Shown here: piece after piece, positions 26,663-34,712 of the stretch
Position numbering within the stretch: position 1 is the first letter of the stretch
How the letters are laid out: each line of letters begins with the position of its first letter
Position numbers and translations under genes: made by a program
The notes under the pieces: generated by a model
Told to the model about the DNA's origin: nothing
Database searches by the model: none
What the model saw: only the letters and a program-made list of their open reading frames with translations
NCBI RefSeq assembly: GCF_022810405.1
Contig: NZ_JALGQE010000020.1
Span: 1 to 64,000 of the forward strand
Direction: 5' to 3'
DNA length: 64,000 bases
From: Rhodococcus sp. ARC_M5
Lineage (GTDB): Bacteria; Actinomycetota; Actinomycetes; Mycobacteriales; Mycobacteriaceae

Positions 26663-28210
26663 ATGCCAACGATCGGAAGCATGTTGACCGTCAGTGCGCA
26701 GCGGTGTCCGGACAGGACGGCGCTGGTGCTCGCATCGAGTAGGCGTACCTACCGAGAACTCGACGCCGAGGTCAATCGTGCAGCCCACGCACTGCACCGA
26801 CTCGGGTTGAGCAAGGGAGATCGATTCGCCCTGATGGCCGGGAACTCCGATTGGTTCGTGATCGCGTTCTATGCCGCGGCAAAGCTCGGAGCCATCGTCG
26901 TACCCATCAACCCACGATCCGCTGGACCGGAACTGCGCTATCTCCTCGACGATTCAGGTGCATCGGTCCTGGCATTCGATGCAACCGTCTCGCAGGTGGT
27001 CACCGAGACCGTCGGTGACGCGAGCTCCCCGCTGCTCCTCGCGCTCGGACACGTGGAGGGGCACCGCAGTCTCGCGGACCTCGCCGCCGACGAGCCCGAC
27101 TCCACACCCGAGGTCCTGGTCGACGAATCCGACGATGCGCTGATTCTCTACACCTCCGGAACTACAGGTCGCCCCAAAGGCGCTCTGTTCGACCATCATC
27201 GGACCATCTGGGTGGGTATTTCACTCACCAGCCTGTTCGGGCTCACCGAGGCGGACCGGCTGCTGCACGTCGCTCCGCTCTACCATGCAGCCGAGCTGAC
27301 GATGATGCTCATTCCCGGCACGATGGTCGGCGCGACACATGTCGTACTCCCCGGCTTCGAGCCCACAGCAGTACTGGACGCGCTCGAGAGCGAGCGGATC
27401 ACCGGCTTCTTCGGCGTGCCGACGATGTACCAGATGCTGCTCCGCCAACCCGACCTCGCCGACCGCGACCTCAGCGCATGGAGGACCGGAATCTTCGGTG
27501 CCGCACCGATGCCCGCTGACGCCGTCGGCCGCCTCCTCGACGCACTGCCGGCAGTGAACCTCTACCAAGCGTGCGGTCAGACCGAAGGTGGACCGGGCGG
27601 AATCTACAGCCGCCCGCACGAGGTACGGGCCAAGCCCTCCGCAAGCGGCCGATTCAGCCTGCTCAACACCGTCGTCCGAGTGGTCGACCCGGAGAACCGG
27701 GATGTGCCACGCGGGGAGACCGGGGAGCTGATCCTGCAGGGCGAGACCGTCATGAAGGGCTACTGGAACAAGCCGCGAGAGACCGCAGACGTCCTACGCG
27801 AGGGATGGCTGCACACCGGCGACCTCGCGCGAATCGACGACGACGGATACATCACGCTGGTCGACCGAATGAAGGACATGATCATCACCGGTGGCCGCAA
27901 CGTCTACTCCGTCGAAGTCGAGAATGCTCTGGCCGGCACCCCCGGGGTTGCCGACTGCGCCGTCGTCGGCCGCAGCGACGCCGTGTACGGCGAAACCATC
28001 GTCGCCGTCGTCACCCCACTTCCCGGTTGCGACATCACGCTCGACGAACTCCGTGAGCACGCCGGAAAGCTGGTCTCCGACTACAAACTGCCGCGCGAGC
28101 TGGTCATCGCCGAGATCCCCCGCAACCCGTCCGGCAAGATCATGAAACACAAACTGCGCGACAAGCTTCAACACAGCGCAACGTCGTCAGGGCCAAGCCA
28201 ACACCCCTGA
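26663..28210 (+). CDS. fatty-acyl-CoA synthetase (FadD-like)
   Basis: A 515-aa ANL-superfamily adenylating enzyme. The AMP-binding P-loop LILYTSGTTGRPKGALFDH is near residues 160-178; YQACGQTEGGPG is motif A5, GWLHTGDLARIDDDGYITLVDR contains the adenylate-binding Asp and hinge Arg, and PRNPSGKIMKH carries the catalytic C-terminal Lys. It activates a carboxylic acid to its CoA ester, the entry step for the neighbouring beta-oxidation operon. ATG 26663 has GGGGAAAG upstream. It is divergent from the TetR gene and shares its predicted operator with the thiolase operon. Confidence 0.85.
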   Translation: MPTIGSMLTVSAQRCPDRTALVLASSRRTYRELDAEVNRAAHALHRLGLSKGDRFALMAGNSDWFVIAFYAAAKLGAIVVPINPRSAGPELRYLLDDSGASVLAFDATVSQVVTETVGDASSPLLLALGHVEGHRSLADLAADEPDSTPEVLVDESDDALILYTSGTTGRPKGALFDHHRTIWVGISLTSLFGLTEADRLLHVAPLYHAAELTMMLIPGTMVGATHVVLPGFEPTAVLDALESERITGFFGVPTMYQMLLRQPDLADRDLSAWRTGIFGAAPMPADAVGRLLDALPAVNLYQACGQTEGGPGGIYSRPHEVRAKPSASGRFSLLNTVVRVVDPENRDVPRGETGELILQGETVMKGYWNKPRETADVLREGWLHTGDLARIDDDGYITLVDRMKDMIITGGRNVYSVEVENALAGTPGVADCAVVGRSDAVYGETIVAVVTPLPGCDITLDELREHAGKLVSDYKLPRELVIAEIPRNPSGKIMKHKLRDKLQHSATSSGPSQHP

Positions 28211-28247
28211 CGGCCGGCGTCGCTGCGATACACCCGCCACCGCCGAC

Positions 28248-28281
28248 CGACTCGTGCAGCGCCTCGGCACTGCACGAGTCG
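28248..28281. terminator. 12-bp perfect stem-loop after ligase gene
   Basis: CGACTCGTGCAG (28248-28259) and CTGCACGAGTCG (28270-28281) form a perfect stem with a 10-base loop, 38 bases after the ligase stop. No T tract follows. Confidence 0.65.
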
Positions 28282-28372
28282 CACGCAGCAGCGGAGCAAC
28301 ACCTCCGACACGACAGCATCGAGATAGTCAGTTCCACACAACAATCGGCAGCGCGGGGGCCTGCCGCCACAG

Positions 28373-28388
28373 ACCGGACCGGTCCGGT
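28373..28388. promoter_or_regulatory. 16-bp perfect palindrome before hydrolase gene
   Basis: ACCGGACC|GGTCCGGT is a perfect palindrome ending 22 bases before the start of the secreted hydrolase gene. Position suggests an operator; the partner regulator is unknown. Confidence 0.4.
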
Positions 28389-28410
28389 CCGGCAACGAAC
28401 AAGGACCGAC

Positions 28411-30081
28411 ATGACTGCACGCCCCCTCTCCGTCCTGCGACCGGTCTGCGCGATCGCTGTGGCCGTGGCCATCGCGGTGACATCGGCACCGACTGCCGCC
28501 GCCGCGCCGACCAGCCTTGCTTTCATCGAGCCTTACGACATGGGGCCCACCGCAGCGCCGAACGTCGAGACCACGTACGTCACTGTTTCGGCACCCCTCG
28601 GGCCCAGCGGCATAGCAATCCCCGATGCCTGCCAGAACCTGGGCTACCTCCGCGTCAAATCCGGTTCGGGCCCAGATGATCCGGAGAAGTCGGATGCAGT
28701 ACTCATCACCCAACCGGGGGTGTACGAAGGCGCAGGAATGTTGGCACCGTTCGCCTCGAACACCGTGCGCGCAGCGGCCCTTCAGGGCCGCAACATCGAA
28801 GTGTGGGTCATAGACCGCCGAGCGAACTGTCTCGAAGACCCCACCGGGCTCGAGCGCGCAAAACAGAACAACGATCCAGATGCTGCAGCGCAGTACTACC
28901 TACAGGACAACGCGCGCATCGAAGCCCCCCTCGATCCTGACATCGCCGTGACGAGTCTGCTCGGCATCGAGCAAACTCTTCGCGACCAACAAGTCATCAC
29001 CGACCAGCTCCCAGAGCAGTTCAGGTCGAGCAAACTCTTCTGCGGAGGACACTCCCTCGGAGCCCTCATCGCCGGGGCACAAGCCAATCGGCTCGACGTC
29101 AACGGAGCCCTCGCCGCACCCTGCGCCGGATACTTCTCCCTCGACTCTCGTTTCGCCACCACCGGCTCTGCATTGTTCGACGCCATCGACTCACTGGGCA
29201 TCGGACTCAATGCCCTCACCCCCGCGACGGGCGTTCTACCGACGATCCCGCTGCTCAACCGCGCCCTGGGCTTGGCGGCGAGCATCGCTTCCGCTGCAGA
29301 CCTTGCCCCCGATGCCGAGTCCACGATCGTGGGCACCATCCCCGACGACCTCCTCAACGAGCTACTTGCACAAGCGCTGATATCCCCCACCGTCGTCGAC
29401 TTTCTCCGCGCCGAACCCGACATCTCCCGCACTCGAATCACCAACGCGGCGCTGCTGGGACTCGTGCTCGACGACAACACCCAACCACTGGGCTACTTAC
29501 GCAGCAGCATCGGCGGATTCGGCACGCCCGCCGACCTCAAGAACCTCGTTCTCCCCGCCCAGCTGCCGCAGATCTACACCGGTCTCGTCGGCGGGAACAC
29601 GATGGTCGCCCCCGTTGCCATCGACGGCCCAATCACCTGGCTGCCCTACGACCGCATCCCCACCAGCGGACTTCAGACCCGCGACGGCATCACGTACACC
29701 ACTCCCGACAGCGAAGTCACCGACATACGACAACTGGCGAGCTTGATGGCGAACCCGGTAGTCGACGGCATCGAGTGGAACTTCCCCCTGCGACTACTGC
29801 TCGAACTGCTCGCTCTCAACTCCGGAGACCGCACAGCGGACCTGCAGAACTTCGCTCCCGTCCTGACCATGCCCGACCGCCCCATCCTCTACCTGGACGG
29901 CGCGGACTCCGGTTTCGCAGACGGGCTGCAGCAAGCAAACGCACCCACCGACGGTCGCACCATCGCGGTTACCGGCTACAACCACCTCGACGTGTGCACC
30001 GCCGCGTGGACGCAGACGCGGCCGGAACCGGTCAGCGCAGCGATCGTCGGCGAACTAATTGCGCCCACCTTGGACTGGTAG
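28411..30081 (+). CDS. secreted alpha/beta-hydrolase (lipase/esterase-like)
   Basis: A 556-aa exported protein. A Sec signal peptide (hydrophobic core AIAVAVAIAVTSAP, AxA-like cleavage near TAAAAP, residue 32) is followed by an alpha/beta-hydrolase with nucleophile elbow GGHSLGA, Ser215, and a late His in TGYNHLDVC near residue 532 that would close the triad. An insertion of about 200 residues between them could form a lid. Two Cys near the C-terminus and others upstream may form disulfides. It probably hydrolyses lipid or ester substrates outside the cell, possibly supplying acids to the adjacent ligase and beta-oxidation genes. Substrate not determined. Confidence 0.75.
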   Translation: MTARPLSVLRPVCAIAVAVAIAVTSAPTAAAAPTSLAFIEPYDMGPTAAPNVETTYVTVSAPLGPSGIAIPDACQNLGYLRVKSGSGPDDPEKSDAVLITQPGVYEGAGMLAPFASNTVRAAALQGRNIEVWVIDRRANCLEDPTGLERAKQNNDPDAAAQYYLQDNARIEAPLDPDIAVTSLLGIEQTLRDQQVITDQLPEQFRSSKLFCGGHSLGALIAGAQANRLDVNGALAAPCAGYFSLDSRFATTGSALFDAIDSLGIGLNALTPATGVLPTIPLLNRALGLAASIASAADLAPDAESTIVGTIPDDLLNELLAQALISPTVVDFLRAEPDISRTRITNAALLGLVLDDNTQPLGYLRSSIGGFGTPADLKNLVLPAQLPQIYTGLVGGNTMVAPVAIDGPITWLPYDRIPTSGLQTRDGITYTTPDSEVTDIRQLASLMANPVVDGIEWNFPLRLLLELLALNSGDRTADLQNFAPVLTMPDRPILYLDGADSGFADGLQQANAPTDGRTIAVTGYNHLDVCTAAWTQTRPEPVSAAIVGELIAPTLDW

Positions 30082-30108
30082 AACGACCGTAACGGTCAGA
30101 TATGCCAG
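30075..30108. terminator. nested hairpin after hydrolase gene
   Basis: Inner arms GACCGT (30085-30090) and ACGGTC (30092-30097) and outer arms CTGG (30075-30078) and CCAG (30105-30108) surround the stop of the hydrolase gene. A weak terminator; the same GACCGT/ACGGTC arms recur at 30403-30419. Confidence 0.4.
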
Positions 30109-30595
30109 GGGTGACGCCGTCGCAGACAGGATAGGAAATATCGACAGCTCGGTCGGAGTCACCGATGATGGCCATGGACGGTACCGCGTTGCAGACGCTG
30201 AGCAGAAGGTCAGCTCTTGCTGCGACAGGAACAGGTGTGGCTTCGCCGGTCTCGACAGCGTGTGTGCGATTGTCTCGAATCACAGGCAAAGACTGCTGTT
30301 TGTCGAGTTGGCGCACCTCGTCTTGACCGAGCTCGCTCATCGTCTGCGCAAGCAACGCCCGAGCAACGACATAGCCGGCGGGAGCCGCACGGGTAGCGGA
30401 TTGACCGTCTTATACGGTCGACGTTGACCGAATCGTAACGCGCCGCCAAGATCGGCGCGAGCGCTCACGGTCCGATGGTGCTGGATCAGTATGAGGAAGC
30501 GTCACCATGGCATTCAGGCACTGTGCCGCAACTAGTTTCATGAGGCAGGTTGCCCTGCAGCATATTCGTCAGTGCCCGCCTCTACAGTGTCGGGT
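30109..30595. other. intergenic region between catabolic and transfer modules
   Basis: No convincing gene. It carries TTGACCGT-CTTAT-ACGGTCGA (about 30401-30421), a near-perfect palindrome that includes a TTGACC -35-like block, 175 bases before the next gene. This is the boundary between the fatty-acid cluster and the conjugation module and a candidate junction of two elements. Confidence 0.4.
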
Positions 30596-30958
30596 GTGAG
30601 CGACAACCAGTGCGTGGCCACGGTGCCTGAGCGTGTGCTCGACGAGCTTGCGCAGGTGGTAATCGACAGGATCGATCAACTCCTCGATCGGGTGACCGAT
30701 CGCGCTGTGGGCGCGCCGCCTCCGGGATCGGCGGCGTGGGAGTTGGAGTGGAGTGCCCGAGACACTGTGATCGGACGTGCGCGCGTGGCCGAAAGATCGC
30801 GTGTACGAGAGGAATTGGCGCGCCGCGCGTGCGCCGAACTCGGCATCGCCGAAGGTTCCGCACCGGCGGTGCCGGCTCGGCACGCTCCCCCGGTACGACC
30901 CCTCCGGACGAAGCCCGGACGTGTCCGCGTCGACGAGGCGCAGCTGACCTTCTTCTGA
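30596..30958 (+). CDS. hypothetical protein, 120 aa
   Basis: A small charged protein, likely starting at GTG 30596. The N-terminal half is a long helix (VPERVLDELAQVVIDRIDQLLDRVTDRA), the middle another (RARVAERSRVREELARRACAELG), and the end is Pro/Arg-rich, closing with VDEAQLTFF. Coiled-coil or DNA-linked roles would fit, but I do not recognise it. It converges on the topoisomerase gene, and the 70-base gap shows no clear hairpin. Confidence 0.55.
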   Translation: MSDNQCVATVPERVLDELAQVVIDRIDQLLDRVTDRAVGAPPPGSAAWELEWSARDTVIGRARVAERSRVREELARRACAELGIAEGSAPAVPARHAPPVRPLRTKPGRVRVDEAQLTFF

Positions 30959-31028
30959 ACCTGCCGCTCGAACTCTTTTCCCCGATGGGTGCAGGCGTAC
31001 GACCCCGCTGCTGTCCTGCGGCACCCGT

Positions 31029-33419
31029 TTACCGACGCACGGTGCGTTTCTTGGTGCCTGCGGTGGATTTGCGGTCCTCGAACTTCAGCTTGAATCCAAA
31101 TGTCTTGCTGCCCTGGTACGTACCTGCGGCCAGTGCGCCTCGGGCCCGGTACGTCTTACCTGTCTTGCTCGTGGCGTCGAATTCGATGGTCTCCCCGGCC
31201 AATAGCTTCTCCAGTTCCTGATCGGTGAAGTCCTTACCCCGCCAGTGTTCGTTGGCACCCCATCCGCGACCTTTGAACGTCACCGGCTTGCCTTTCCACA
31301 CTCCACTGACCAGATCGGTCCGAGGTGCACGCTCCTCGAATCGAGGGTTGAAGCTCACGTGTGGGTACTGCTTGCCGTCTTTCTCCCTCACGCCTGGTTC
31401 GAGCTTTCCCGTGCAGGTGAACGTCTTTCCCGACTTCGCGCTCGTCGAGACGATCTCGATGACCCGGCCGGCGAGCAGTGCCGCTGCTTCGGTGTCGGTG
31501 AACCGGTGGCCGCCGAAGACCCGCTTGGCGCGGGTCACGACCGTGCCTGCGTGGGTGAAATGCAGCTCCGGTGGCAGCTCGATCATCTCCATCGCTTCTC
31601 GGGTCACCCCGGCCTTGCCCATCCGTGCGGTGAGCTCGCCGGACAACGTCCTCGCATTCGCCGTCATCGTCGCGAGGTCGCGGCGCACCAGATCCGCCAC
31701 GAGGGAAAGATAGTCGGCTGCCTTGCCGGTTCCGGCCTCGATCTGCGCCATCTGCTCGAAGACCTGCTCGGTGATCGTCAGATCCCCGATGTGCGTGCCC
31801 GGCAGGATCCGATGGTTGAGTTCACCGATCGCGCTGAGGGTGATCTTGCCGCGCTTCTCGATCATCAAGGCCTTGCCGCCCGAGTTGTTCGTGACCTCGG
31901 CATAGGTGCTTGTCCGGGTCGCGCCGGTACCTACGCTCCGCTTCTCGAGCTGTTTCATCAACCATCCCATCGTCGGATGCGGCGGCCGCGGCGGGAAGCC
32001 CTCGTGGACGAACGGGTCCGCGATAGTACCCAACGCCGTCGCACCAGTGGGTTGCTCGTCGCGCTCGCCGCCGTCCTCCTCCTCGACGACGAACACACCT
32101 TTCCATCCGAGCACTGCGGGCACATTCAGCGAGCCGACGAAGCTCGGGTACTTCTCGACGTGGCCGCGATGCTGGTCGTACTCGTAATCGGGGGCGAGCA
32201 TCGTCAGGTAGTTCTTCGCGAGGAGCTCGTAGATCTCCCGACCCAGCTCGCCGTAGGCCTTCTCCACTGCCGCGAGGCTCGGCGGTACGTTGGGCCCCGG
32301 ACGGTTGGCACCGTGCGCGCCACCGGACTTGACGTGGCTCGTACGTGGGCCGCGATGGCTCAGCGCCGCCGGATCCACGCCCACCACACCGGCGATCGCG
32401 TCGACCGATGGAAGCAGCTCGTTGAACTGCTCGATCGAGATGAACTTGTCCTCGGTACGCGGGTAGGACACCACCTGCGCCTCGTACATCTTCTGATAGG
32501 TGTCGAGAACGTTCTTCGCCCCGAAGCCCTTCTTCGCGAGCAGTGACGACAGTCCGGCCAGGTCCATCAGTTTCGGCGGTCCCGTTTTCTTGCGTGTGGT
32601 CCCGTCGTGGACGACCGGTGACGACTGAAGGCCGCCGGGAACATCGTTCTCGTTCTCGAATCGATCGACCTCGGGGTCGGTGTACGTCACGCCGTTCTCG
32701 TCCCGAAACCGGTTCTCGTAGAACGCCTTCTTGACGTATCCGTGGTGCGCGTCGAGCCCGTCACCGACGATCACGACCATCGCGGACTTGAGCCGCCCGT
32801 TACGCAGTACCGTGCTCGCCCCGGTCGTCTTGGTCGCAACTCTGGTGAACTGCATCGAGAGCATGTCCCACTTCGACCGGAAGTCGGCCTTGCGGTAGTC
32901 GCCCTCGGCAGCGATCGCCGTGACCGGGCGACGGGCTGTGAAGGCCTTACGCAGCGATGCCGGTGTCTCGTCCAGGAACTCCATGCGTTCGAGCTTCTTG
33001 TTCTCGAGGCCCAGGTACTCCACGATCTCCCAGCCCAGCAGTGAGCCTTCACCTGTCGGATCGAGATCGGCTGCATTGCAGACGCTCTCGCACTCCGAGA
33101 GCACTGTCTTGAGGTCCTGCAGCAAGCTTTTCGCGTCCGGATCGGTGACCAGCTTGCCGCCGGACACCCGGCGCCGGATCTCTCGCTCCCAGCGGAAGTC
33201 GTCGGCGTTCCACGGGAGATATTCGAGCTCCCAGCTCTTGTACTTGTCGGTGAGAGGCGCGGGCACCATCGCGGAAGGGTCTTTCAACTCCAGCAGGTGG
33301 CCGCGAGCGTGGACGATGACGTACTCCGTGCCTGCGAACGTGCCACTCATACCGCCCAGTGCGGCGGCGAAGTTGCGAGCTGCGGAGGGCTTTTCGGTGA
33401 GGATTCCGACTTTTCCCAT
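31029..33419 (-). CDS. DNA topoisomerase III-like (type IA) of conjugation module
   Basis: A 796-aa type IA topoisomerase. The TOPRIM Glu is in ILTEKPSAARN (Glu9), the TOPRIM Asp pair in AADLDPTGEG (Asp118, Asp120), and the catalytic Tyr319 in VVSYPRTED. It passes one DNA strand through another, relaxing and decatenating single-stranded regions. The C-terminal 200 residues hold at least two copies of an F-T-D-x-E-x-x-x-L-L-A-G-x-x-I-E pattern ending in KSGKT(F/Y)xCxG or KTGKTYRARG, resembling the repeat domains of plasmid TraE/TopB proteins. It is the last gene of the long minus-strand transfer operon. Plasmid TopIII enzymes are known to help decatenate replicating conjugative plasmids. Confidence 0.85.
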   Translation of the reverse strand: MGKVGILTEKPSAARNFAAALGGMSGTFAGTEYVIVHARGHLLELKDPSAMVPAPLTDKYKSWELEYLPWNADDFRWEREIRRRVSGGKLVTDPDAKSLLQDLKTVLSECESVCNAADLDPTGEGSLLGWEIVEYLGLENKKLERMEFLDETPASLRKAFTARRPVTAIAAEGDYRKADFRSKWDMLSMQFTRVATKTTGASTVLRNGRLKSAMVVIVGDGLDAHHGYVKKAFYENRFRDENGVTYTDPEVDRFENENDVPGGLQSSPVVHDGTTRKKTGPPKLMDLAGLSSLLAKKGFGAKNVLDTYQKMYEAQVVSYPRTEDKFISIEQFNELLPSVDAIAGVVGVDPAALSHRGPRTSHVKSGGAHGANRPGPNVPPSLAAVEKAYGELGREIYELLAKNYLTMLAPDYEYDQHRGHVEKYPSFVGSLNVPAVLGWKGVFVVEEEDGGERDEQPTGATALGTIADPFVHEGFPPRPPHPTMGWLMKQLEKRSVGTGATRTSTYAEVTNNSGGKALMIEKRGKITLSAIGELNHRILPGTHIGDLTITEQVFEQMAQIEAGTGKAADYLSLVADLVRRDLATMTANARTLSGELTARMGKAGVTREAMEMIELPPELHFTHAGTVVTRAKRVFGGHRFTDTEAAALLAGRVIEIVSTSAKSGKTFTCTGKLEPGVREKDGKQYPHVSFNPRFEERAPRTDLVSGVWKGKPVTFKGRGWGANEHWRGKDFTDQELEKLLAGETIEFDATSKTGKTYRARGALAAGTYQGSKTFGFKLKFEDRKSTAGTKKRTVRR

Positions 33420-33488
33420 GACAATAGATCCTTCTCTGCGGTGCGTGCGGCGTGTGGACAGCGAGGGTGTTGCCGGTGGCCGGTCGGG

Positions 33489-34061
33489 CTAGAGGCCTGC
33501 GCTGACGAGGCGATAGTTCGCGACCTTCCAGCCGTCAGCGGTGCGTTCGAGGTCGACGGCTCCGGTGTAGCCGGTGAACGGGGTGATCTCACCGCTGCGG
33601 TGTTGGACGACGCGGTCGATGACGACAGCCACGGTGGACTGGTTGTCACCGTCCATCTCGGCGGCTGTGCCGTCGGCGTAGACGCTGGTGTCCGGTCGAG
33701 CGACGGCGGTGACGACGTCTCCGCTGCGTGCCCATGCCGACCACTCCGGGATCGGCTGCGGGGCTGGATCGGGTGGCGTGGCGGCGGCGGTGGCCATCGA
33801 TCCGGTCACGTTGTCGCGCTGGGCGTGCAGGGCATCCCACGGTGAATCCTGCACTGCCGGTTGCCAGGTGAACACACCGGACATCACCGACGTCGCGACG
33901 CCGACCGGGTCGGTGGCCGACGGGTCGATGGCGATCCCGGCGTCCGTGCCCGGTGGTGGCGGTGTGTCCGAACCGCGGAACACGAACACGACCAGAGCGG
34001 CAATGGCGACCACCCCGACGAGACCGAGACACGCGAACACGATGCCTGCTCTTCGGCTCAT
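33489..34061 (-). CDS. membrane-anchored transfer protein (NTF2/TcpC-like)
   Basis: A 190-aa protein with a single N-terminal membrane segment (IVFACLGLVGVVAIAALVVFVF) and a Pro-rich linker before an extracytoplasmic domain. The end of that domain, DLERTADGWKVANYRLVSAG, is typical of an NTF2-like fold such as TcpC/VirB8-type or Mce-associated proteins. It would be a scaffold subunit of the secretion channel on the outer face of the membrane. It overlaps the preceding 48-codon gene by 4 bases (ATGA) and is followed by topoisomerase. Confidence 0.65.
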   Translation of the reverse strand: MSRRAGIVFACLGLVGVVAIAALVVFVFRGSDTPPPPGTDAGIAIDPSATDPVGVATSVMSGVFTWQPAVQDSPWDALHAQRDNVTGSMATAAATPPDPAPQPIPEWSAWARSGDVVTAVARPDTSVYADGTAAEMDGDNQSTVAVVIDRVVQHRSGEITPFTGYTGAVDLERTADGWKVANYRLVSAGL

Positions 34062-34204
34062 CTCGTGTGCTCCTGCGAGTCGGAGTCGTTCGCTGACTCA
34101 GCGTCGGTGTCGCAGATCTGGCCCAGCGCAGCGGCTTTGGCGATGACTTCGAGCCAATCGACGATCGGTGCATCCGCCTGGCGGTTGTGGAGGATCTGTG
34201 CCAT
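34058..34204 (-). CDS. 48-aa small transfer-operon protein
   Basis: A very short reading frame, MAQILHNRQADAPIVDWLEV and on to an acidic tail DAESANDSDSQEHTR, overlapping the next gene by 4 bases. The start at 34202-34204 follows GGAGCAC. The overlap and operon position make it likely to be translated; function unknown. Confidence 0.5.
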   Translation of the reverse strand: MAQILHNRQADAPIVDWLEVIAKAAALGQICDTDAESANDSDSQEHTR

Positions 34205-34277
34205 ATCTGTGCTCCTTGGTCTGTGATGGTGCCAGTGTCCTGGTGGCCACCGACAACAAATGTGGTTGTGTGCCGCG

Positions 34278-34676
34278 CTAGCCGACGGTGGGGACTCCTG
34301 CTCCGGCGACAACGCTCACCGTCCAGATCGCCCACATGACGAGCGCGGTCGCCGCCACGTGGATGGCTTTGCGGAGCGCAGTGACAGTCCAGTTCTGCGC
34401 TCGCGCAGAGGCGTCGGCGACAGCGATGAGGCTGCCTATGGTCATCGCCGCGGTGACGGCAATGACGGCCCACCAACCATGCGCGAGAACGTCGCTGGTC
34501 GCCGCGGCGCGGCCGCTGTCCTCGATCGTGGTGATCATCGACTCCAGGATCAATCGGGCGACGGGAACAGCCCACACCGTCCATACGATGACCGAGGTCA
34601 GAGCAAGGGCTGTCAGTGCTCGATGCCGATCGTGGGACGTCAGGTGGTGGCTGGTGCGTGTCGGCGCGGTGCTCAT
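34278..34676 (-). CDS. four-helix membrane protein of transfer operon
   Basis: A 132-aa integral membrane protein with hydrophobic segments ALTALALTSVIVWTVWAVPVA, HGWWAVIAVTAAMTIGSLIAVA and AATALVMWAIWTVSVVAGA; a fourth short segment is possible. The start has GGAAAGG upstream, the ribosome binding pattern shared by many genes of this operon. It lies between the cell-wall hydrolase and the 48-aa gene. Probably a channel subunit; I do not recognise the family. Confidence 0.6.
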   Translation of the reverse strand: MSTAPTRTSHHLTSHDRHRALTALALTSVIVWTVWAVPVARLILESMITTIEDSGRAAATSDVLAHGWWAVIAVTAAMTIGSLIAVADASARAQNWTVTALRKAIHVAATALVMWAIWTVSVVAGAGVPTVG

Positions 34677-34712
34677 GAGTGGGCCTTTCCGTCGAGCATT
34701 GGTCGGTGGCGG

